From Bradyrhizobium lupini (GTDB lineage Bacteria; Pseudomonadota; Alphaproteobacteria; Rhizobiales; Xanthobacteraceae), in NCBI RefSeq assembly GCF_040939785.1, contig NZ_CP162553.1, positions 3,534,001-3,598,000 on the forward strand: DNA of 64,000 nucleotides, written 5' to 3'. Below, piece by piece: positions 27,761 to 37,891 of this stretch. A program made the position numbers and the translations under genes. The stretch's first letter is position 1. Each line of letters begins with the position of its first letter. The notes beneath the pieces were generated by a model, which worked only from the letters and a program-made list of their open reading frames with translations, was not told where the DNA came from and did no database searches.

Positions 27761-28480
27761 TCAGCTCAGCCGGATATTGGACAGATCGATCGAGACGACC
27801 AGCGGCTCGGTGCTGAAGCTGCCTTCGGGTTGCCGTGCATAAATGCGACGCTTGGTCGGAAACCGGATGCCCGAGACCTCGACATAGCCATCGATCAGAT
27901 GCGCGCCGGGCGTATTGCCGGCGATCTCCACGTCGTAATCGTGCCGCTTCAAGAGTCCGTCCGCATCGAAATAGAGCGTCTGCACCGCGCTGTGCGTTGC
28001 GATGTCATTTGGAAAACGGACCGCAAGACGGCGCCACAGCCCGTCATTCGTACGCACCGGCTCCAGCTCTTCTGCCTCGACTCCCGGCCAGGCGAGCACG
28101 AACGGGGTGTTGAGGTAAGTCCACATGGCGCAGCCGGCGAAATAGGCGAGCTGGAGATCGGTCCACGGCGTTTGCAGAGTATGACCTGCAAAGCTGCTGC
28201 GCGGGTCACGAAGCTCGTCGAGCACCGTGCCGTCGGCCGCTTCGAGGGCGACCCGCCCCGGCTCAAACCGCGAACGGCGGCGCTCGGCGCCGAAGGGCGA
28301 GTGGGACGCCCATTCCTGGCGCAGACCAACCGTCACGGTGGTCTGCTGAAGCGTCTCGGGCTGCCCTTTCAAGGACCACAACACGCCCCCCTGCTGAAGG
28401 TCGGCCGCGACCTGCTCGAACTGGTTCCAGCGCTGAAGCCCACCATGGGCTTCGATCGCCAGCTCACTTAGTTTGGTCAT
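27761..28480 (-). CDS. Conserved hypothetical protein
   Basis: A 239-residue protein with no family I can name. It starts TKLSELAIEAHGGLQRWNQF, an N-terminal AIEAHGG...W pattern I associate with a group of uncharacterised rhizobial proteins. The rest looks beta-rich with many Trp residues, and the end includes GYVEVSGIRFPTKRRIYARQ, which suggests a lipid-binding-like or barrel-type fold (inference only). There is no signal peptide. ATG 28480 was preferred over the GTG at 28483 because GGAG then has better spacing. It converges on the GlxA-type regulator. Confidence 0.6.
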   Translation of the reverse strand: MTKLSELAIEAHGGLQRWNQFEQVAADLQQGGVLWSLKGQPETLQQTTVTVGLRQEWASHSPFGAERRRSRFEPGRVALEAADGTVLDELRDPRSSFAGHTLQTPWTDLQLAYFAGCAMWTYLNTPFVLAWPGVEAEELEPVRTNDGLWRRLAVRFPNDIATHSAVQTLYFDADGLLKRHDYDVEIAGNTPGAHLIDGYVEVSGIRFPTKRRIYARQPEGSFSTEPLVVSIDLSNIRLS

Positions 28481-28595
28481 CACGTTCTCCTGCGTAGGGG
28501 CCGTTGCATTGAGCCCTGCTGCAGAGAACGTTAGGCCCTCACGGGAGGACGGCGAACGCCGTAGATGCCGCGTTTCAGGCCACGGCGACCAGCAG

Positions 28596-30089
28596 CTAAA
28601 CCCCCGCCATCATCACATATTTGATCTCGACATATTCTTCCATGCCGTGATGCGAGCCTTCGCGGCCGAGGCCGCTTTCCTTGACGCCGCCGAAGGGCGC
28701 CACTTCGGTGGTGATCAGGCCGGTGTTGACGCCGACCATGCCGGATTCCAGCGCCTCGGCGACGCGCCAGACGCGGCCGAGATCGCGGGAGTAGAAGTAG
28801 GAGGCGAGCCCGAATGGCGAGGCGTTGCACATCGCGATGACGTCGGCCTCGTCCTTGAAGCGGATCACAGGTGCGAGCGGGCCGAAGGTTTCCTCCTGCG
28901 CCACCAGCGAGTCCGGCTCGACGTCGGCAAGCACCGTCGGCTCGAAGAACGAACGCCCGAGCTCGCTGCGCTTGCCGCCGGTGACGATCCTGGCGCCGCG
29001 CTTGACGGCGTCCGCGATATGGCGCTCGACCTTGTCGACCGCTTTCAAATTGATCAGTGGGCCCTGCGTGACGCCGTTCTCGGTACCGTCACCGATCTTC
29101 ATCGCCGCGACTTTCTTCGACAGCTTCTGCACGAACTCGTCGTAGATCTTGTCCTGGGCGTAGATGCGGTTGGCGCAGACGCAGGTCTGGCCCATGTTGC
29201 GGTATTTCGAGACGATCGCGCCGTCGACCGCCGCATCGATGTCGGCGTCGTCGAACACCACGAACGGCGCGTTGCCGCCGAGCTCGAGGCCGAGCCGCTT
29301 CACGCCGACGGAGGCCTGCCGGTAGAGAATCTTGCCGACCGCGGTCGAGCCGGTGAAGCCGACGAAACGCACGGCCGGATGCTCGCACAACACCTTGCCG
29401 ATCGGCGCTGCATCGCCCGTGACGATGTTGAACACACCCTTGGGCACGCCGGCTCTCTCCGCGAGCGCGGCAAGCGCCAGCGCCGACAGCGGCGTTTCAT
29501 TGGCGGGCTTCAGCACCACGGTGCACCCGGCCGCAAGCGCCGGCGAAACCTTTCGTGTGATCATCGAGTTCGGGAAATTCCACGGCGTGATCGCGCCGCA
29601 GACGCCGATCGGCTGCTTGATCGCGAGCAAGCGCGCATCCGGCCGCTGCGTCGGAATCGTCTCGCCATAGACGCGGCGGGCCTCCTCGGCGAAAAATTCG
29701 ACATAGGCGCCGCCGATGTCGACCTCGCCGAGCGCTTCGGCGAGCGGCTTGCCCTGCTCGGAGGTGAGGATCAGCGCGAGGTCCTCGCGATTGGCGATGA
29801 TCAGCTCGAACCATTTGCGCAAAATATTGGAGCGCTGCTTGGCGGTGTGCTTGGCCCAGCCCGGGAACGCGCGCTCGGCGGCCTCGACCGCCCTGGTGGC
29901 GTCATCGGCCGAAAGCTGCGGAACCTTTGCAAGCTCGATGCCGGTTGCGGGATTGTTGACGGCGAAGACCGGCGAGCCGACCCAGGTGCCGTCGATGTAG
30001 CAGGCCTCCTTCAGCAGCGACGGGTCCTTCAACCGGTCGCGCAGATTGGACGTGGCGTGCTGGGCACGTGCGGCGGCGGTCGGGGTCAT
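28596..30089 (-). CDS. gabD: NAD(P)-dependent succinate-semialdehyde dehydrogenase-like aldehyde dehydrogenase
   Basis: A 497-residue aldehyde dehydrogenase closest by eye to GabD, which oxidises succinate semialdehyde to succinate in GABA degradation. Motifs are the Rossmann element GFTGSTAVGK, the general-base Glu in LELGGNAPFVVF, the catalytic Cys in GQTCVCANRI (two Cys, as in GabD), TPWNFPNSMITRKV and the Lys of LKPANETPLSA. The C-terminus ends SGLGREGSHHGMEEYVEIKY, typical of GabD. ATG 30089 starts MTPTAAARAQ. No GABA transaminase is adjacent, so the physiological substrate could be another short semialdehyde. Confidence 0.88.
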   Translation of the reverse strand: MTPTAAARAQHATSNLRDRLKDPSLLKEACYIDGTWVGSPVFAVNNPATGIELAKVPQLSADDATRAVEAAERAFPGWAKHTAKQRSNILRKWFELIIANREDLALILTSEQGKPLAEALGEVDIGGAYVEFFAEEARRVYGETIPTQRPDARLLAIKQPIGVCGAITPWNFPNSMITRKVSPALAAGCTVVLKPANETPLSALALAALAERAGVPKGVFNIVTGDAAPIGKVLCEHPAVRFVGFTGSTAVGKILYRQASVGVKRLGLELGGNAPFVVFDDADIDAAVDGAIVSKYRNMGQTCVCANRIYAQDKIYDEFVQKLSKKVAAMKIGDGTENGVTQGPLINLKAVDKVERHIADAVKRGARIVTGGKRSELGRSFFEPTVLADVEPDSLVAQEETFGPLAPVIRFKDEADVIAMCNASPFGLASYFYSRDLGRVWRVAEALESGMVGVNTGLITTEVAPFGGVKESGLGREGSHHGMEEYVEIKYVMMAGV

Positions 30090-30211
30090 GGCGTTGCTCC
30101 TGCGGGGCTTTTGCGGGCTGTTCCGGTTCGGCCGGAATATAGGGAGACGCGGCGCGCAATGCACCGTCCCGCAACGCACATCTGCTGGGAGCCAGGCTCG
30201 GAGCGGCGGAG

Positions 30212-30532
30212 TTACGCCGCGCCGCTCAGATAGGTCTCGCGCCGCCCGATCATGCGCTCGGCGGCGGCCTTGGCGTCGGCCTTCGAGGAGGTTGCGCAGG
30301 TCCGGTATTCGAGATCAGGAACGTCGGACGCGTTGCGGCGGCCGAACCAGGACTTTGAACCGACCGGCAGCAGCGCCAGCGCCTGTGCCAGATTGTCGAC
30401 AGCGCCGAAGGAATAAAGTGCGCCGGTGCCGGCGATGCGGACCTCGTAGATGCCGGGCGCGATCGGCGCTTCGAGATTCTCGCCCCGTCCGGGACGGGGA
30501 TAGCGCTTCCATTCGCTCCAGGTCGAAATCAT
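30212..30532 (-). CDS. Small conserved hypothetical protein, possibly a degenerate GIY-YIG fold
   Basis: A 106-residue protein starting MISTWSEWKRYPRPGRGE. The core APGIYEVRIAGTGALYSFG followed by a helix with RRN and LEYRTCATSSKADAKAAAE faintly recalls a GIY-YIG nuclease-like arrangement (GIY strand, second aromatic strand, Glu-rich helix), but the catalytic residues are not convincing. No signal peptide or membrane segment is seen. It lies upstream of gabD on the same strand, with 122 bases between. Function unknown. Confidence 0.5.
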   Translation of the reverse strand: MISTWSEWKRYPRPGRGENLEAPIAPGIYEVRIAGTGALYSFGAVDNLAQALALLPVGSKSWFGRRNASDVPDLEYRTCATSSKADAKAAAERMIGRRETYLSGAA

Positions 30533-30878
30533 CTGAGGTCCCCCTCGCGGCCGGTGGGCGGCCGCCAATTTGCATCAAGTCTTAACGTTGACCGTCGATC
30601 GGCCGAGAGCTGAACGCCGCAGCTCACAAAATGTTTCAAGTGCTTCAAACAGTCGAAACATCTCGCCAGCACCCATCCACGGTCACGGCTGGTTGCGGCC
30701 ATCCACCACAGATTGTGACGGAGTGTTGCAGGTCAATCGCCTTGTCGTCGTGCGCGGGGAGCCGACCGTCAAGTCACGACATCGCGACCGCGGCAGGTAC
30801 GCGGATGTGCTTGCCCCGCGGCGCACGCGGGAGGACAATCGATCGCTTCCAACAATAATCAAACCGGAGGAAACGCGG
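30533..30878. other. Intergenic region upstream of serine hydrolase
   Basis: A 346-base gap between divergent genes. It contains a 20-base imperfect palindrome at 30632-30651 and a second GAAACA string just after, but no clear gene. A good ribosome site GGAGG lies at about 30866-30870, before the ATG at 30879. Confidence 0.6.
30632..30651. promoter_or_regulatory. Imperfect palindrome, operator candidate
   Basis: TGTTTCAAGTGCTTCAAACA pairs at 8 of 10 arm positions (TGTTT with AAACA, and AAG with CTT). It lies between the divergent small hypothetical gene and the serine hydrolase, about 230 bases before the latter's ATG. The size suits a dimeric regulator. No regulator is identified. Confidence 0.35.
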
Positions 30879-32072
30879 ATGCAAGGCAAAGCTGAGATCG
30901 ACCAGATTCTGCGCCAGAAGAGCGAGGCCAGGGAGATTCCCGGCGTCGTCGCCATTGCCGCCAGCGGTACCGAGGTGCTGTATCAGGGCGCGTTCGGCAA
31001 ACGCGACCTGTCCAAGCCGGATGCGATGACCGCCGACAGCGTGTTCTGGATCGCATCGATGACGAAGGCGGTGACATCAGCGGGCGCGATGCAGCTCGTC
31101 GAGCAAGGCAAGCTGTCGCTGGATGCGCCGATCGGCGAGGTGTTGCCCGATCTCGCCAAGCCGCAGGTGCTCGAAGGTTTCGATGCCAAGGGCGAAGCCA
31201 AGCTGCGGCCGGCCAAGGGGCCGATCACGCTGCGCCAGCTCATGACCCACACCGCCGGCTTTGCCTACAACATGTGGAACGGCGATCTCGCGATCCATCT
31301 CGAGAAATCCGGCATCCCCGCCATCACCACCTGCCAGAACGCGGCGTTGAAGACGCCGGTTATGACCGACCCCGGCACGCGCTGGGAATACGGCACCAAT
31401 ATCGATTTCGTCGGCAAGGCGGTGGAAGCCGTCAGCGGCAAGCGCCTCGATGCCTATCTGCGCGACAATCTGTTCGCACCGCTCGGCATGAGCGATACCG
31501 CTTTCAAGATCACCGACGACATGCGCAAGCGTCTGGTCGGCATGCATGCGCGCGGCGAGGATGGCCAGCTCGCCGCGATCCCGTTCGAGCTCGAGCAGGA
31601 GCCGGAATTCCACATGGGCGGCGGCGGCCTTTATTCGACCGCGGCCGACTACATCAAGTTTACCCAGATGATCCTGAACAAGGGCCGCGGCAACGGCAAT
31701 CAGGTGCTGAAGGCCGAGACCATCGCGACGATGGGGCAGAACCACATCGGCGACCTCGCCATGGGCAAGATGACCACGGCGGCGCCGATGTACACCAATG
31801 ACGTCGATCTCTATCCGGAGCAGGTGAAGAAGTGGGGCCTCAGCTTCATGATCAACACCGCCAAGACCGCCGAGGGCCGCAGCGCGGGCAGCCTCGCCTG
31901 GGCGGGCCTCGCCAACACCTATTACTGGATCGACCCGGCGCGCGACGTCACCGGCGTGATCCTGATGCAGCTGCTGCCATTCGCCGACGCAAAGTGTCTC
32001 GAGGCTTTTGCCGGCTTCGAGCGCGGCGTCTATGCCGGGCTCGATGCGGGAAGCGGGCAGAAGGCGGCGTGA
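30879..32072 (+). CDS. Beta-lactamase-fold serine hydrolase (esterase/EstB-like)
   Basis: A 397-residue class C beta-lactamase-like protein. The SxxK motif is in VFWIASMTKAVTSAGAMQLV, followed by LRQLMTHTAGFAYNMW, and the Tyr motif lies in RWEYGTNIDFVGK. GLYSTAADYIKF and GLSFMINT are further conserved blocks. Such proteins usually hydrolyse small esters or beta-lactam-like compounds. There is no signal peptide at the chosen start MQGKAEIDQIL, so it is probably cytoplasmic. The frame is open from 30570, but ATG 30879 has an excellent GGAGG and begins the homologous part. An acyl-CoA synthetase follows after an inverted repeat. Confidence 0.88.
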   Translation: MQGKAEIDQILRQKSEAREIPGVVAIAASGTEVLYQGAFGKRDLSKPDAMTADSVFWIASMTKAVTSAGAMQLVEQGKLSLDAPIGEVLPDLAKPQVLEGFDAKGEAKLRPAKGPITLRQLMTHTAGFAYNMWNGDLAIHLEKSGIPAITTCQNAALKTPVMTDPGTRWEYGTNIDFVGKAVEAVSGKRLDAYLRDNLFAPLGMSDTAFKITDDMRKRLVGMHARGEDGQLAAIPFELEQEPEFHMGGGGLYSTAADYIKFTQMILNKGRGNGNQVLKAETIATMGQNHIGDLAMGKMTTAAPMYTNDVDLYPEQVKKWGLSFMINTAKTAEGRSAGSLAWAGLANTYYWIDPARDVTGVILMQLLPFADAKCLEAFAGFERGVYAGLDAGSGQKAA

Positions 32073-32097
32073 GGCGCGCCTGACTCTCACGACGCGT

Positions 32098-32125
32098 CAC
32101 GGCCGGGCTTGTTGTCCCGGCCGTG
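32098..32125 (+). terminator. Inverted repeat between serine hydrolase and acyl-CoA synthetase
   Basis: CACGGCCGGG (32098-32107) and CCCGGCCGTG (32116-32125) form a perfect 10-bp stem with an 8-base loop. No T-run follows, so it may be a stabilising hairpin rather than a full terminator. Its core resembles one arm of repeat family A. Confidence 0.5.
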
Positions 32126-32151
32126 CACGCAGCTGACTGGAGGACACGATC

Positions 32152-33846
32152 TTGGCAGACAAAGCCGACAGTTACGTTTGCGGCACCTCCGACACGCCGC
32201 TGCTCGGCGACACCATCGGGCGCAGCCTCGATCAGGCCGCGCGGCGCTGGAGCGATCGTGAGGCGCTGGTCTCGCCCGGCCACGGCGTGAGATGGACATG
32301 GGGAGAGTTTGCCGCGCGGGTCGACGCGCTCGCCGCCGGCTTTGTCGCGCTCGGCCTCGAACGCGGCGCGCGGATCGGCATCTGGTCGCTGAACCGGCCG
32401 GAATGGACACTGACCCAGTTTGCCGCCGCCAAGGCCGGCCTCATCCTGGTGACGATCAATCCGGCCTACCGGCTGAGCGAGCTGGAATTCGCGCTTCACA
32501 AGGTCGGATGCAGCGCCATCGTCACCGCGACGGCATTCAAGACCAGCAACTACATGGACATGCTCAACACGCTGTTGCCGGAGCTCGCGAGCGCCAAGCC
32601 CGGGCAATTGCGCGCGGCGCGGCTGCCGGCCTTGCGCATCGTGATCCAGATCGGCGGCCCCGCCTGCCCGGGCACGATCCCGTTCGACGAGGTCGCCGGC
32701 ATGGGCGGTACCCTGCATCGCGAACAGCTCGCCGCGCTCAGTGCCTCGCTGCAATTCGACGATGCCGTTAACATCCAGTTCACCAGCGGAACGACGGGAT
32801 CGCCCAAGGGCGTGACGCTGACCCATCACAACATTCTCAACAACGGCTATTTCGTCGGCCGCGCCATGCGCCTGACCGAACAGGACCGCATCTGCATTCC
32901 GGTGCCGCTCTATCATTGCTTCGGCATGGTGATGGGCAACCTCGCCTCCGTCACGCTCGGCGCAACGATGGTCTATCCCGGCGAGGGGTTTGATCCGCTC
33001 GCAACGCTGCGGACGATCGAGCAGGAAAAATGCACCGCGCTGTACGGTGTGCCGACCATGTTCATCGCCGAACTCGACCACGGCGAATTCTCAAACTTCG
33101 ATCTGACATCGCTGCGCACCGGCATCATGGCCGGTGCACCCTGCCCGATCGAGGTGATGAAGCGCGTCAACAGCGAGATGAACATGGGCGAGGTCACGAT
33201 CGCCTATGGCATGACCGAGACAAGCCCGGTCAGCTTCCAAAGCGCCGTCGACGACCCGCTCGATCGCCGCGTCTCGACGGTCGGGCGAATCCATCCGCAT
33301 GTCGAGGTCAAGGTCGTCGATCTCGAGGGCAAGATCGTCAAGCGCGGCGAACGGGGCGAGCTCTGCACCCGCGGCTACAGCGTGATGCTGGGCTACTGGG
33401 AGGAGCCGGAGAAGACCGCGGATGTGCTCGACGCCAAAGGCTGGATGCATACCGGCGACATCGCCATCATCGACGACCAGGGTTATTGCAACATCGTCGG
33501 CCGCATCAAGGACATGGTGATCCGCGGCGGCGAGAACCTCTATCCCCGCGAGATCGAGGAATTTCTCTACCGCCATCCCAAGATTCAGGACGTGCAGATC
33601 TTTGGCGTTGCGGATACCCGCTACGGCGAGGAGCTCTGCGCCTGGATCCGCGTCAGGCCCGGCGAGACGCTGACGAAGGAAGAGGTGCGCACCTTCTGCG
33701 ACGGCCAGATCGCCCACAACAAGATTCCGCGGTACGTGGAATTCGTCGACGAGTTTCCGATGACCGTGACCGGAAAGGTCCAGAAATTCCTGATGCGCGA
33801 CGACGTGGAGCAACGGCTTGGACTGAAAGCCGCGAAGACGGCGTGA
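32152..33846 (+). CDS. AMP-binding acyl-CoA synthetase
   Basis: A 564-residue ANL-superfamily enzyme that activates a carboxylic acid as acyl-AMP and passes it to CoA. Motifs are [19 protein letters not shown] (P-loop), [14 protein letters not shown] (A5), the hinge and lid [20 protein letters not shown], and the adenylation Lys in [11 protein letters not shown]. Length and layout fit medium- or long-chain fatty acyl-CoA synthetases (FadD3/AcsM-like), but chain length cannot be judged. The start is TTG 32152 after GGAGG. A family B repeat follows its stop and separates it from the convergent kinase gene. Confidence 0.9.
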   Translation: MADKADSYVCGTSDTPLLGDTIGRSLDQAARRWSDREALVSPGHGVRWTWGEFAARVDALAAGFVALGLERGARIGIWSLNRPEWTLTQFAAAKAGLILVTINPAYRLSELEFALHKVGCSAIVTATAFKTSNYMDMLNTLLPELASAKPGQLRAARLPALRIVIQIGGPACPGTIPFDEVAGMGGTLHREQLAALSASLQFDDAVNIQFTSGTTGSPKGVTLTHHNILNNGYFVGRAMRLTEQDRICIPVPLYHCFGMVMGNLASVTLGATMVYPGEGFDPLATLRTIEQEKCTALYGVPTMFIAELDHGEFSNFDLTSLRTGIMAGAPCPIEVMKRVNSEMNMGEVTIAYGMTETSPVSFQSAVDDPLDRRVSTVGRIHPHVEVKVVDLEGKIVKRGERGELCTRGYSVMLGYWEEPEKTADVLDAKGWMHTGDIAIIDDQGYCNIVGRIKDMVIRGGENLYPREIEEFLYRHPKIQDVQIFGVADTRYGEELCAWIRVRPGETLTKEEVRTFCDGQIAHNKIPRYVEFVDEFPMTVTGKVQKFLMRDDVEQRLGLKAAKTA

Positions 33847-33853
33847 GCCGCAG

Positions 33854-33958
33854 CTGTCATTCCCCGCGAAGGCGGGGAATCCAATACGCCGGAGCCTCTC
33901 GATAGAACCACGACCGTCTCGGAGTACTGGATCGCCCGGCCAAGCCGGGCGATGACAG
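33854..33958. repeat. Palindromic intergenic repeat, family B, copy 2
   Basis: Starts CTGTCATTCCCCGCGAAGG and ends CCGGGCGATGACAG, with GGAGTACTGGATCGCCCGG in the right half. It is the copy at 20161-20265 turned around, with the same length (105). It fills the gap between two convergent genes, where it may end transcripts from both sides. Confidence 0.85.
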
Positions 33959-33979
33959 CGAGGATGAGGCTATTCCACC

Positions 33980-34981
33980 TTAAGCCGTCAGCCCGCGCTG
34001 CCCGGCGAGCTCCTTCAGCGACACCTGTGGACGCGCGCCGATGTGCTGGATCACTTCGGCGGCCGCGAGCGCGCCGAGTTCGCCGCACTGCTTGTGGGGC
34101 AGGTTGCGCGCCAGACCGAACAGGAAGCCGGCGGCGAAGAGATCGCCGGCCCCGGTGGTGTCCACGAGTTTCGCGATCGGAGACGCCGGGGCTGCGACTG
34201 CGTCAGTTGGCGTCACCACCACGCAGCCTTTCTCGCTGCGGGTGACCACGCCGAGATTGACGTCGTTGCGCAGCTGCTTGAGCGCGGTGTCGAAGTCCGA
34301 GGTCTGATAGAGCGAATGCAGCTCGGACTCGTTCGCGAACACGATATCGACGGTGCCGTTGCGCATCAGCCCCAGGAACTCGTCGCGATAACGATCGACG
34401 CAGAAGGAATCCGACAACGTCAGCGCCACCTTGCGCTTGGCATCATGAGCGATCTTGGCCGCCTTGACGAAGGCGTCCTTGGCGTTCTTGGGGTCCCAGA
34501 GATAGCCCTCGAGGTAGACGATGCCGGCCGCGGCGATCTCGGCCGGGTCGATGTCGGCGGGCGACAGGTCCTGCGCGGCGCCGAGATAGGTGTTCATGGT
34601 GCGCTCGCCGTCGTCAGTCACCAGGATGTAGGAGCAGCCGGTCGCAGGACCGTCCTTCGCCGCGGGCGTGTTGAAGGCGACGCCGGCCGCGCGGATGTCG
34701 TGGACGTAGAGCTTCCCGATCTGGTCGTCCTTGACCTTGCCGACATAGGCGGCGCGCGCCCCGAGGCTGCCGATGCCGACGATGGTGTTGGCGGCCGAAC
34801 CGCCGGAAACTTCCGTCGCCGGGCCCATGTCCTTGTAGATGGCGGCGGCCCGCGCCTCGTCGATCAGGGACATGCTGCCCTTGGTCATGCCGTGCTTGCC
34901 CAGAAAGGCTTCGTCGGTCTTGACCAGCACGTCGAACAGCGCGTTGCCGATGCCGAGAACGTCATATTTCACGTCAGCCAT
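33980..34981 (-). CDS. PfkB-family adenosine kinase-like sugar kinase
   Basis: A 333-residue ribokinase/PfkB kinase most like adenosine kinase, which phosphorylates adenosine to AMP. The N-terminus VKYDVLGIGNALFDVLVKTD and GGSAANTIVGIGSLGARAAY form the substrate side. The second signature with the catalytic Asp is VDTTGAGDLFAAGFLFGLA near the C-terminus. Bacterial members are common in Rhizobiales and may also accept other nucleosides. It is divergent from murJ across about 125 bases. ATG 34981 begins MADVKYDV. Confidence 0.88.
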   Translation of the reverse strand: MADVKYDVLGIGNALFDVLVKTDEAFLGKHGMTKGSMSLIDEARAAAIYKDMGPATEVSGGSAANTIVGIGSLGARAAYVGKVKDDQIGKLYVHDIRAAGVAFNTPAAKDGPATGCSYILVTDDGERTMNTYLGAAQDLSPADIDPAEIAAAGIVYLEGYLWDPKNAKDAFVKAAKIAHDAKRKVALTLSDSFCVDRYRDEFLGLMRNGTVDIVFANESELHSLYQTSDFDTALKQLRNDVNLGVVTRSEKGCVVVTPTDAVAAPASPIAKLVDTTGAGDLFAAGFLFGLARNLPHKQCGELGALAAAEVIQHIGARPQVSLKELAGQRGLTA

Positions 34982-35106
34982 TCACCTTGATCCTGTTTGG
35001 CGGATTGCGATACCCGCGGAAATCCGCTTCCTGTCGGTCTGAAATCTGGCTCGCGGCCTATCACGGCCGGCCCTTCGCGGGCAAGCAACGGTATTATGCA
35101 GTTCCG

Positions 35107-36657
35107 ATGATCCGCTCCTTCCTGACCGTCTCGACGGGGACACTGGCTTCACGGCTGCTGGGCTTTGCACGCGATTCCCTGATCGCGGCGCTGCTCGGCA
35201 CCGGCGCCGTGGCGGACGCGTTTCTGGCGGCATTTCAGCTCGTCAATGTGGTGCGGCGCCTGCTCAGCGAGGGGGCCCTGAATGCGGCGCTGATCCCGGC
35301 CTGGCTGCGCGTTCGTGACCGCGACGGCGAGGCGGCTGCCGCGGCGTTCGCGGGACGCGTGCTCAGCTCCGTGAGCGCGGGCCTGATCGCAATCTCAATC
35401 GTGATTGCACTGCTGATGCGGCTGATCATCATGATCATCGCGCCGGGCTTCGTCGGCAGCGCATCGCTCGATCTCGCCGTCCAGAATGCGCGGCTGATGC
35501 TGCCTTATCTTGCCTTCGCGGGACCCGTCACGGTGCTGATGGGCCTGCTCAACGCGCAGGGTCGCTTTGCACTCACCGCGTTCTCGCCGCTGCTGTTCAA
35601 CATCGCCCTGATCGCTGCGATCACAACACTCCTGCGGTGGCACGTCGACGCGACCGTCGCCGCGTGGATATTGGCGGCCTCCGTCGGCATCGCCGGCCTG
35701 TTGCAGCTCCTGATGCTGCTGTCGCAGCGAAGTGCGCGTCTGGCGACACCGTTGCGCGTGAGCTTCGACAAGGACATGCGCGGCTTCTTCGCCAAGGCGA
35801 TCCCGGGCATGATCGCGAGCTCCGGCCCGCAATGGCTGATGGTTGCCGGCGCGATCATCGCCTCCGCCACGCCGGCCGCGGTCTCCTGGCTCTATTTCGC
35901 CAACCGCTTGATCGAGCTGCCGCTTGGCATTGTCGGCGTCGCCATGGGTACGGTGCTGGTGCCGGAGCTGACGCGCGCGGTGAGGAGCGGTCACCGTGAC
36001 GCGGTTGCGCATGCGGAATCGCGTGCGCTGGAACTCGCGACCGGGCTGGCATTGCCGGCGACGCTCGGCCTGATCGTGCTGGCCGAGCCGATCGTGCGGC
36101 TGCTGTTTGAACACGGCGCCTTTGGCGCGGAGGACAGCGCGACCACGGCGCGCGCCCTGATGTGGCTGGCGCTGGGACTGCCGGCGCACGTGCTGATCAA
36201 GGCGCTGTCCCCGACCTATTTTGCCCGCAGCGACACGATGACGCCGCTGCTTGCGACCGCGAAAGGGTTCGTGGTCGCGGTCGCGCTCGCGATCCTGCTC
36301 GGTCACTTCTTCGGCGCGAGCGGGATCGCCGCCAGCATTGCCGCCGGCGCCTGGAGCAGTGCGATCTCGCTGCTCCGGAAAGGCACGCGTGAATTCGGCT
36401 TCTCGGTCGACGCCGCCGCCCGCAAGCGGCTGCCGCGAATCGTGCTCGCCGCGCTCGCCATGGGCGGCCTGCTGTGGCTGACCGCGGGCCTCTTGCCTTC
36501 ACAGGCCCATGGGCTCATCCGCTTCATTGCGCTGGGATCACAGATCGCCGCCGGAATCGTCGTCTATGGCTTGCTCCTGCAAATCCTCCGCGTCGCGTCC
36601 TGGCGCGAGGCGGCCGGTGCCTTGAAGCGCCCCGCCCAGCCCGATCCCGGCGCCTGA
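35107..36657 (+). CDS. murJ: Lipid II flippase MurJ
   Basis: A 516-residue polytopic membrane protein of the MviN/MurJ family in the MOP superfamily, which moves lipid II across the inner membrane for peptidoglycan synthesis. The N-terminus [20 protein letters not shown] and [19 protein letters not shown] is canonical, including the functional Arg residues. About fourteen hydrophobic segments follow. ATG 35107 matches this N-terminus; the frame is open from 34987, but the extra residues are not MurJ-like. trpS follows after 73 bases on the same strand. Confidence 0.96.
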   Translation: MIRSFLTVSTGTLASRLLGFARDSLIAALLGTGAVADAFLAAFQLVNVVRRLLSEGALNAALIPAWLRVRDRDGEAAAAAFAGRVLSSVSAGLIAISIVIALLMRLIIMIIAPGFVGSASLDLAVQNARLMLPYLAFAGPVTVLMGLLNAQGRFALTAFSPLLFNIALIAAITTLLRWHVDATVAAWILAASVGIAGLLQLLMLLSQRSARLATPLRVSFDKDMRGFFAKAIPGMIASSGPQWLMVAGAIIASATPAAVSWLYFANRLIELPLGIVGVAMGTVLVPELTRAVRSGHRDAVAHAESRALELATGLALPATLGLIVLAEPIVRLLFEHGAFGAEDSATTARALMWLALGLPAHVLIKALSPTYFARSDTMTPLLATAKGFVVAVALAILLGHFFGASGIAASIAAGAWSSAISLLRKGTREFGFSVDAAARKRLPRIVLAALAMGGLLWLTAGLLPSQAHGLIRFIALGSQIAAGIVVYGLLLQILRVASWREAAGALKRPAQPDPGA

Positions 36658-36730
36658 AGTCAGCGAAATTCCCTTGACGGGGCAGCGCCGCTGTTGGAAA
36701 CGACGCCCCGTATCTTGCAGGGAAGCTGCC

Positions 36731-37783
36731 ATGCCATTCGTTGAACGGGTTTTTTCGGGCGTCCAGCCGACGGGCAATCTGCACCTCGGCAATTATCTCG
36801 GCGCAATCGTCAACTTCGTGAAGATGCAGGAAACCCACAACTGCATCTATTGCGTCGTCGACATGCACGCGATCACGCAGGGCGTGGACGTCTGGGGCGG
36901 ACCGGTCGAGCTCGCGCGCAACACCCGCGAGGTGACCGCGGCGTTCATCGCCAGCGGCATCGATCCGAGCAAGCACATCGTGTTCAACCAGAGCCAGGTC
37001 TCGGGTCACGCCGAGCTCGCCTGGATCTTCAACTGCGTCGCGCGCATGGGCTGGCTCGGCCGTATGACCCAGTTCAAGGAGAAGGCCGGCAAGGACCGCG
37101 AGAACGCCTCCGTCGGTCTGTTCGACTATCCCGTGCTGATGGCGGCTGACATTCTGCTCTACCGCGCCACCCACGTGCCGGTCGGCGAGGACCAGAAGCA
37201 GCATCTCGAGCTGTCGCGCGACATCGCGCAGAAGTTCAACAACGACTTCGCTGAGTCGATCCGCAACCTCGGCGCCAATGACGGCCTGTTCTTCCCGCTG
37301 CCGGAACCCTTGATCACGGGCCCGGCGACGCGCGTGATGAGCTTGCGCGACGGCACCAAGAAGATGTCGAAGTCGGATGCGTCGGATAATTCGCGCATCA
37401 ATCTGACCGACGACGCCGACACCATCGCGCAGAAGGTCCGCAAGGCCAAGACCGACCCGGAGCCGCTGCCGACCGAGGAGAAGGGTCTGGAAGCGCGTCC
37501 CGAGGCCGACAATCTCGTCGGTATCTTCGCCGCGCTCTCCGGCCGCTCCAAGGCCGACGTGCTCAGGGATTTCGGCGGCGGCCAGTTCTCCAGCTTCAAG
37601 AACGCGCTGGTGGATTTGTGCGTCACGAAGCTCGCGCCGATTGCCGGCGAGATGAAGCGCCTCGTCGCCGACCCCGGCCATATCGACGCGATCCTGAACG
37701 ATGGCGCCGACCGCGCGCGCGCGATTGCAGACGAGACCATGACGCTCTCGAAGGACATCGTGGGCTTCATCCGTCGGCGCTGA
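36731..37783 (+). CDS. trpS: Tryptophanyl-tRNA synthetase
   Basis: A 350-residue class I aminoacyl-tRNA synthetase that charges tRNA-Trp. The HIGH-type motif is in [20 protein letters not shown] near the N-terminus and the KMSKS motif is [36 protein letters not shown] and [16 protein letters not shown] are family signatures. ATG 36731 begins [12 protein letters not shown]. It follows murJ and precedes a universal stress protein gene. Confidence 0.97.
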   Translation: MPFVERVFSGVQPTGNLHLGNYLGAIVNFVKMQETHNCIYCVVDMHAITQGVDVWGGPVELARNTREVTAAFIASGIDPSKHIVFNQSQVSGHAELAWIFNCVARMGWLGRMTQFKEKAGKDRENASVGLFDYPVLMAADILLYRATHVPVGEDQKQHLELSRDIAQKFNNDFAESIRNLGANDGLFFPLPEPLITGPATRVMSLRDGTKKMSKSDASDNSRINLTDDADTIAQKVRKAKTDPEPLPTEEKGLEARPEADNLVGIFAALSGRSKADVLRDFGGGQFSSFKNALVDLCVTKLAPIAGEMKRLVADPGHIDAILNDGADRARAIADETMTLSKDIVGFIRRR

Positions 37784-37891
37784 TAATAAGTTCGCGAAAA
37801 CGCGGCCGACGCCACGGCGCCGGCTCGCTTCTGCTCTCCCCAAGTACGACGGAGTGTGGCAGCATGTCAGCGTGGACATTCCGGGACATGC

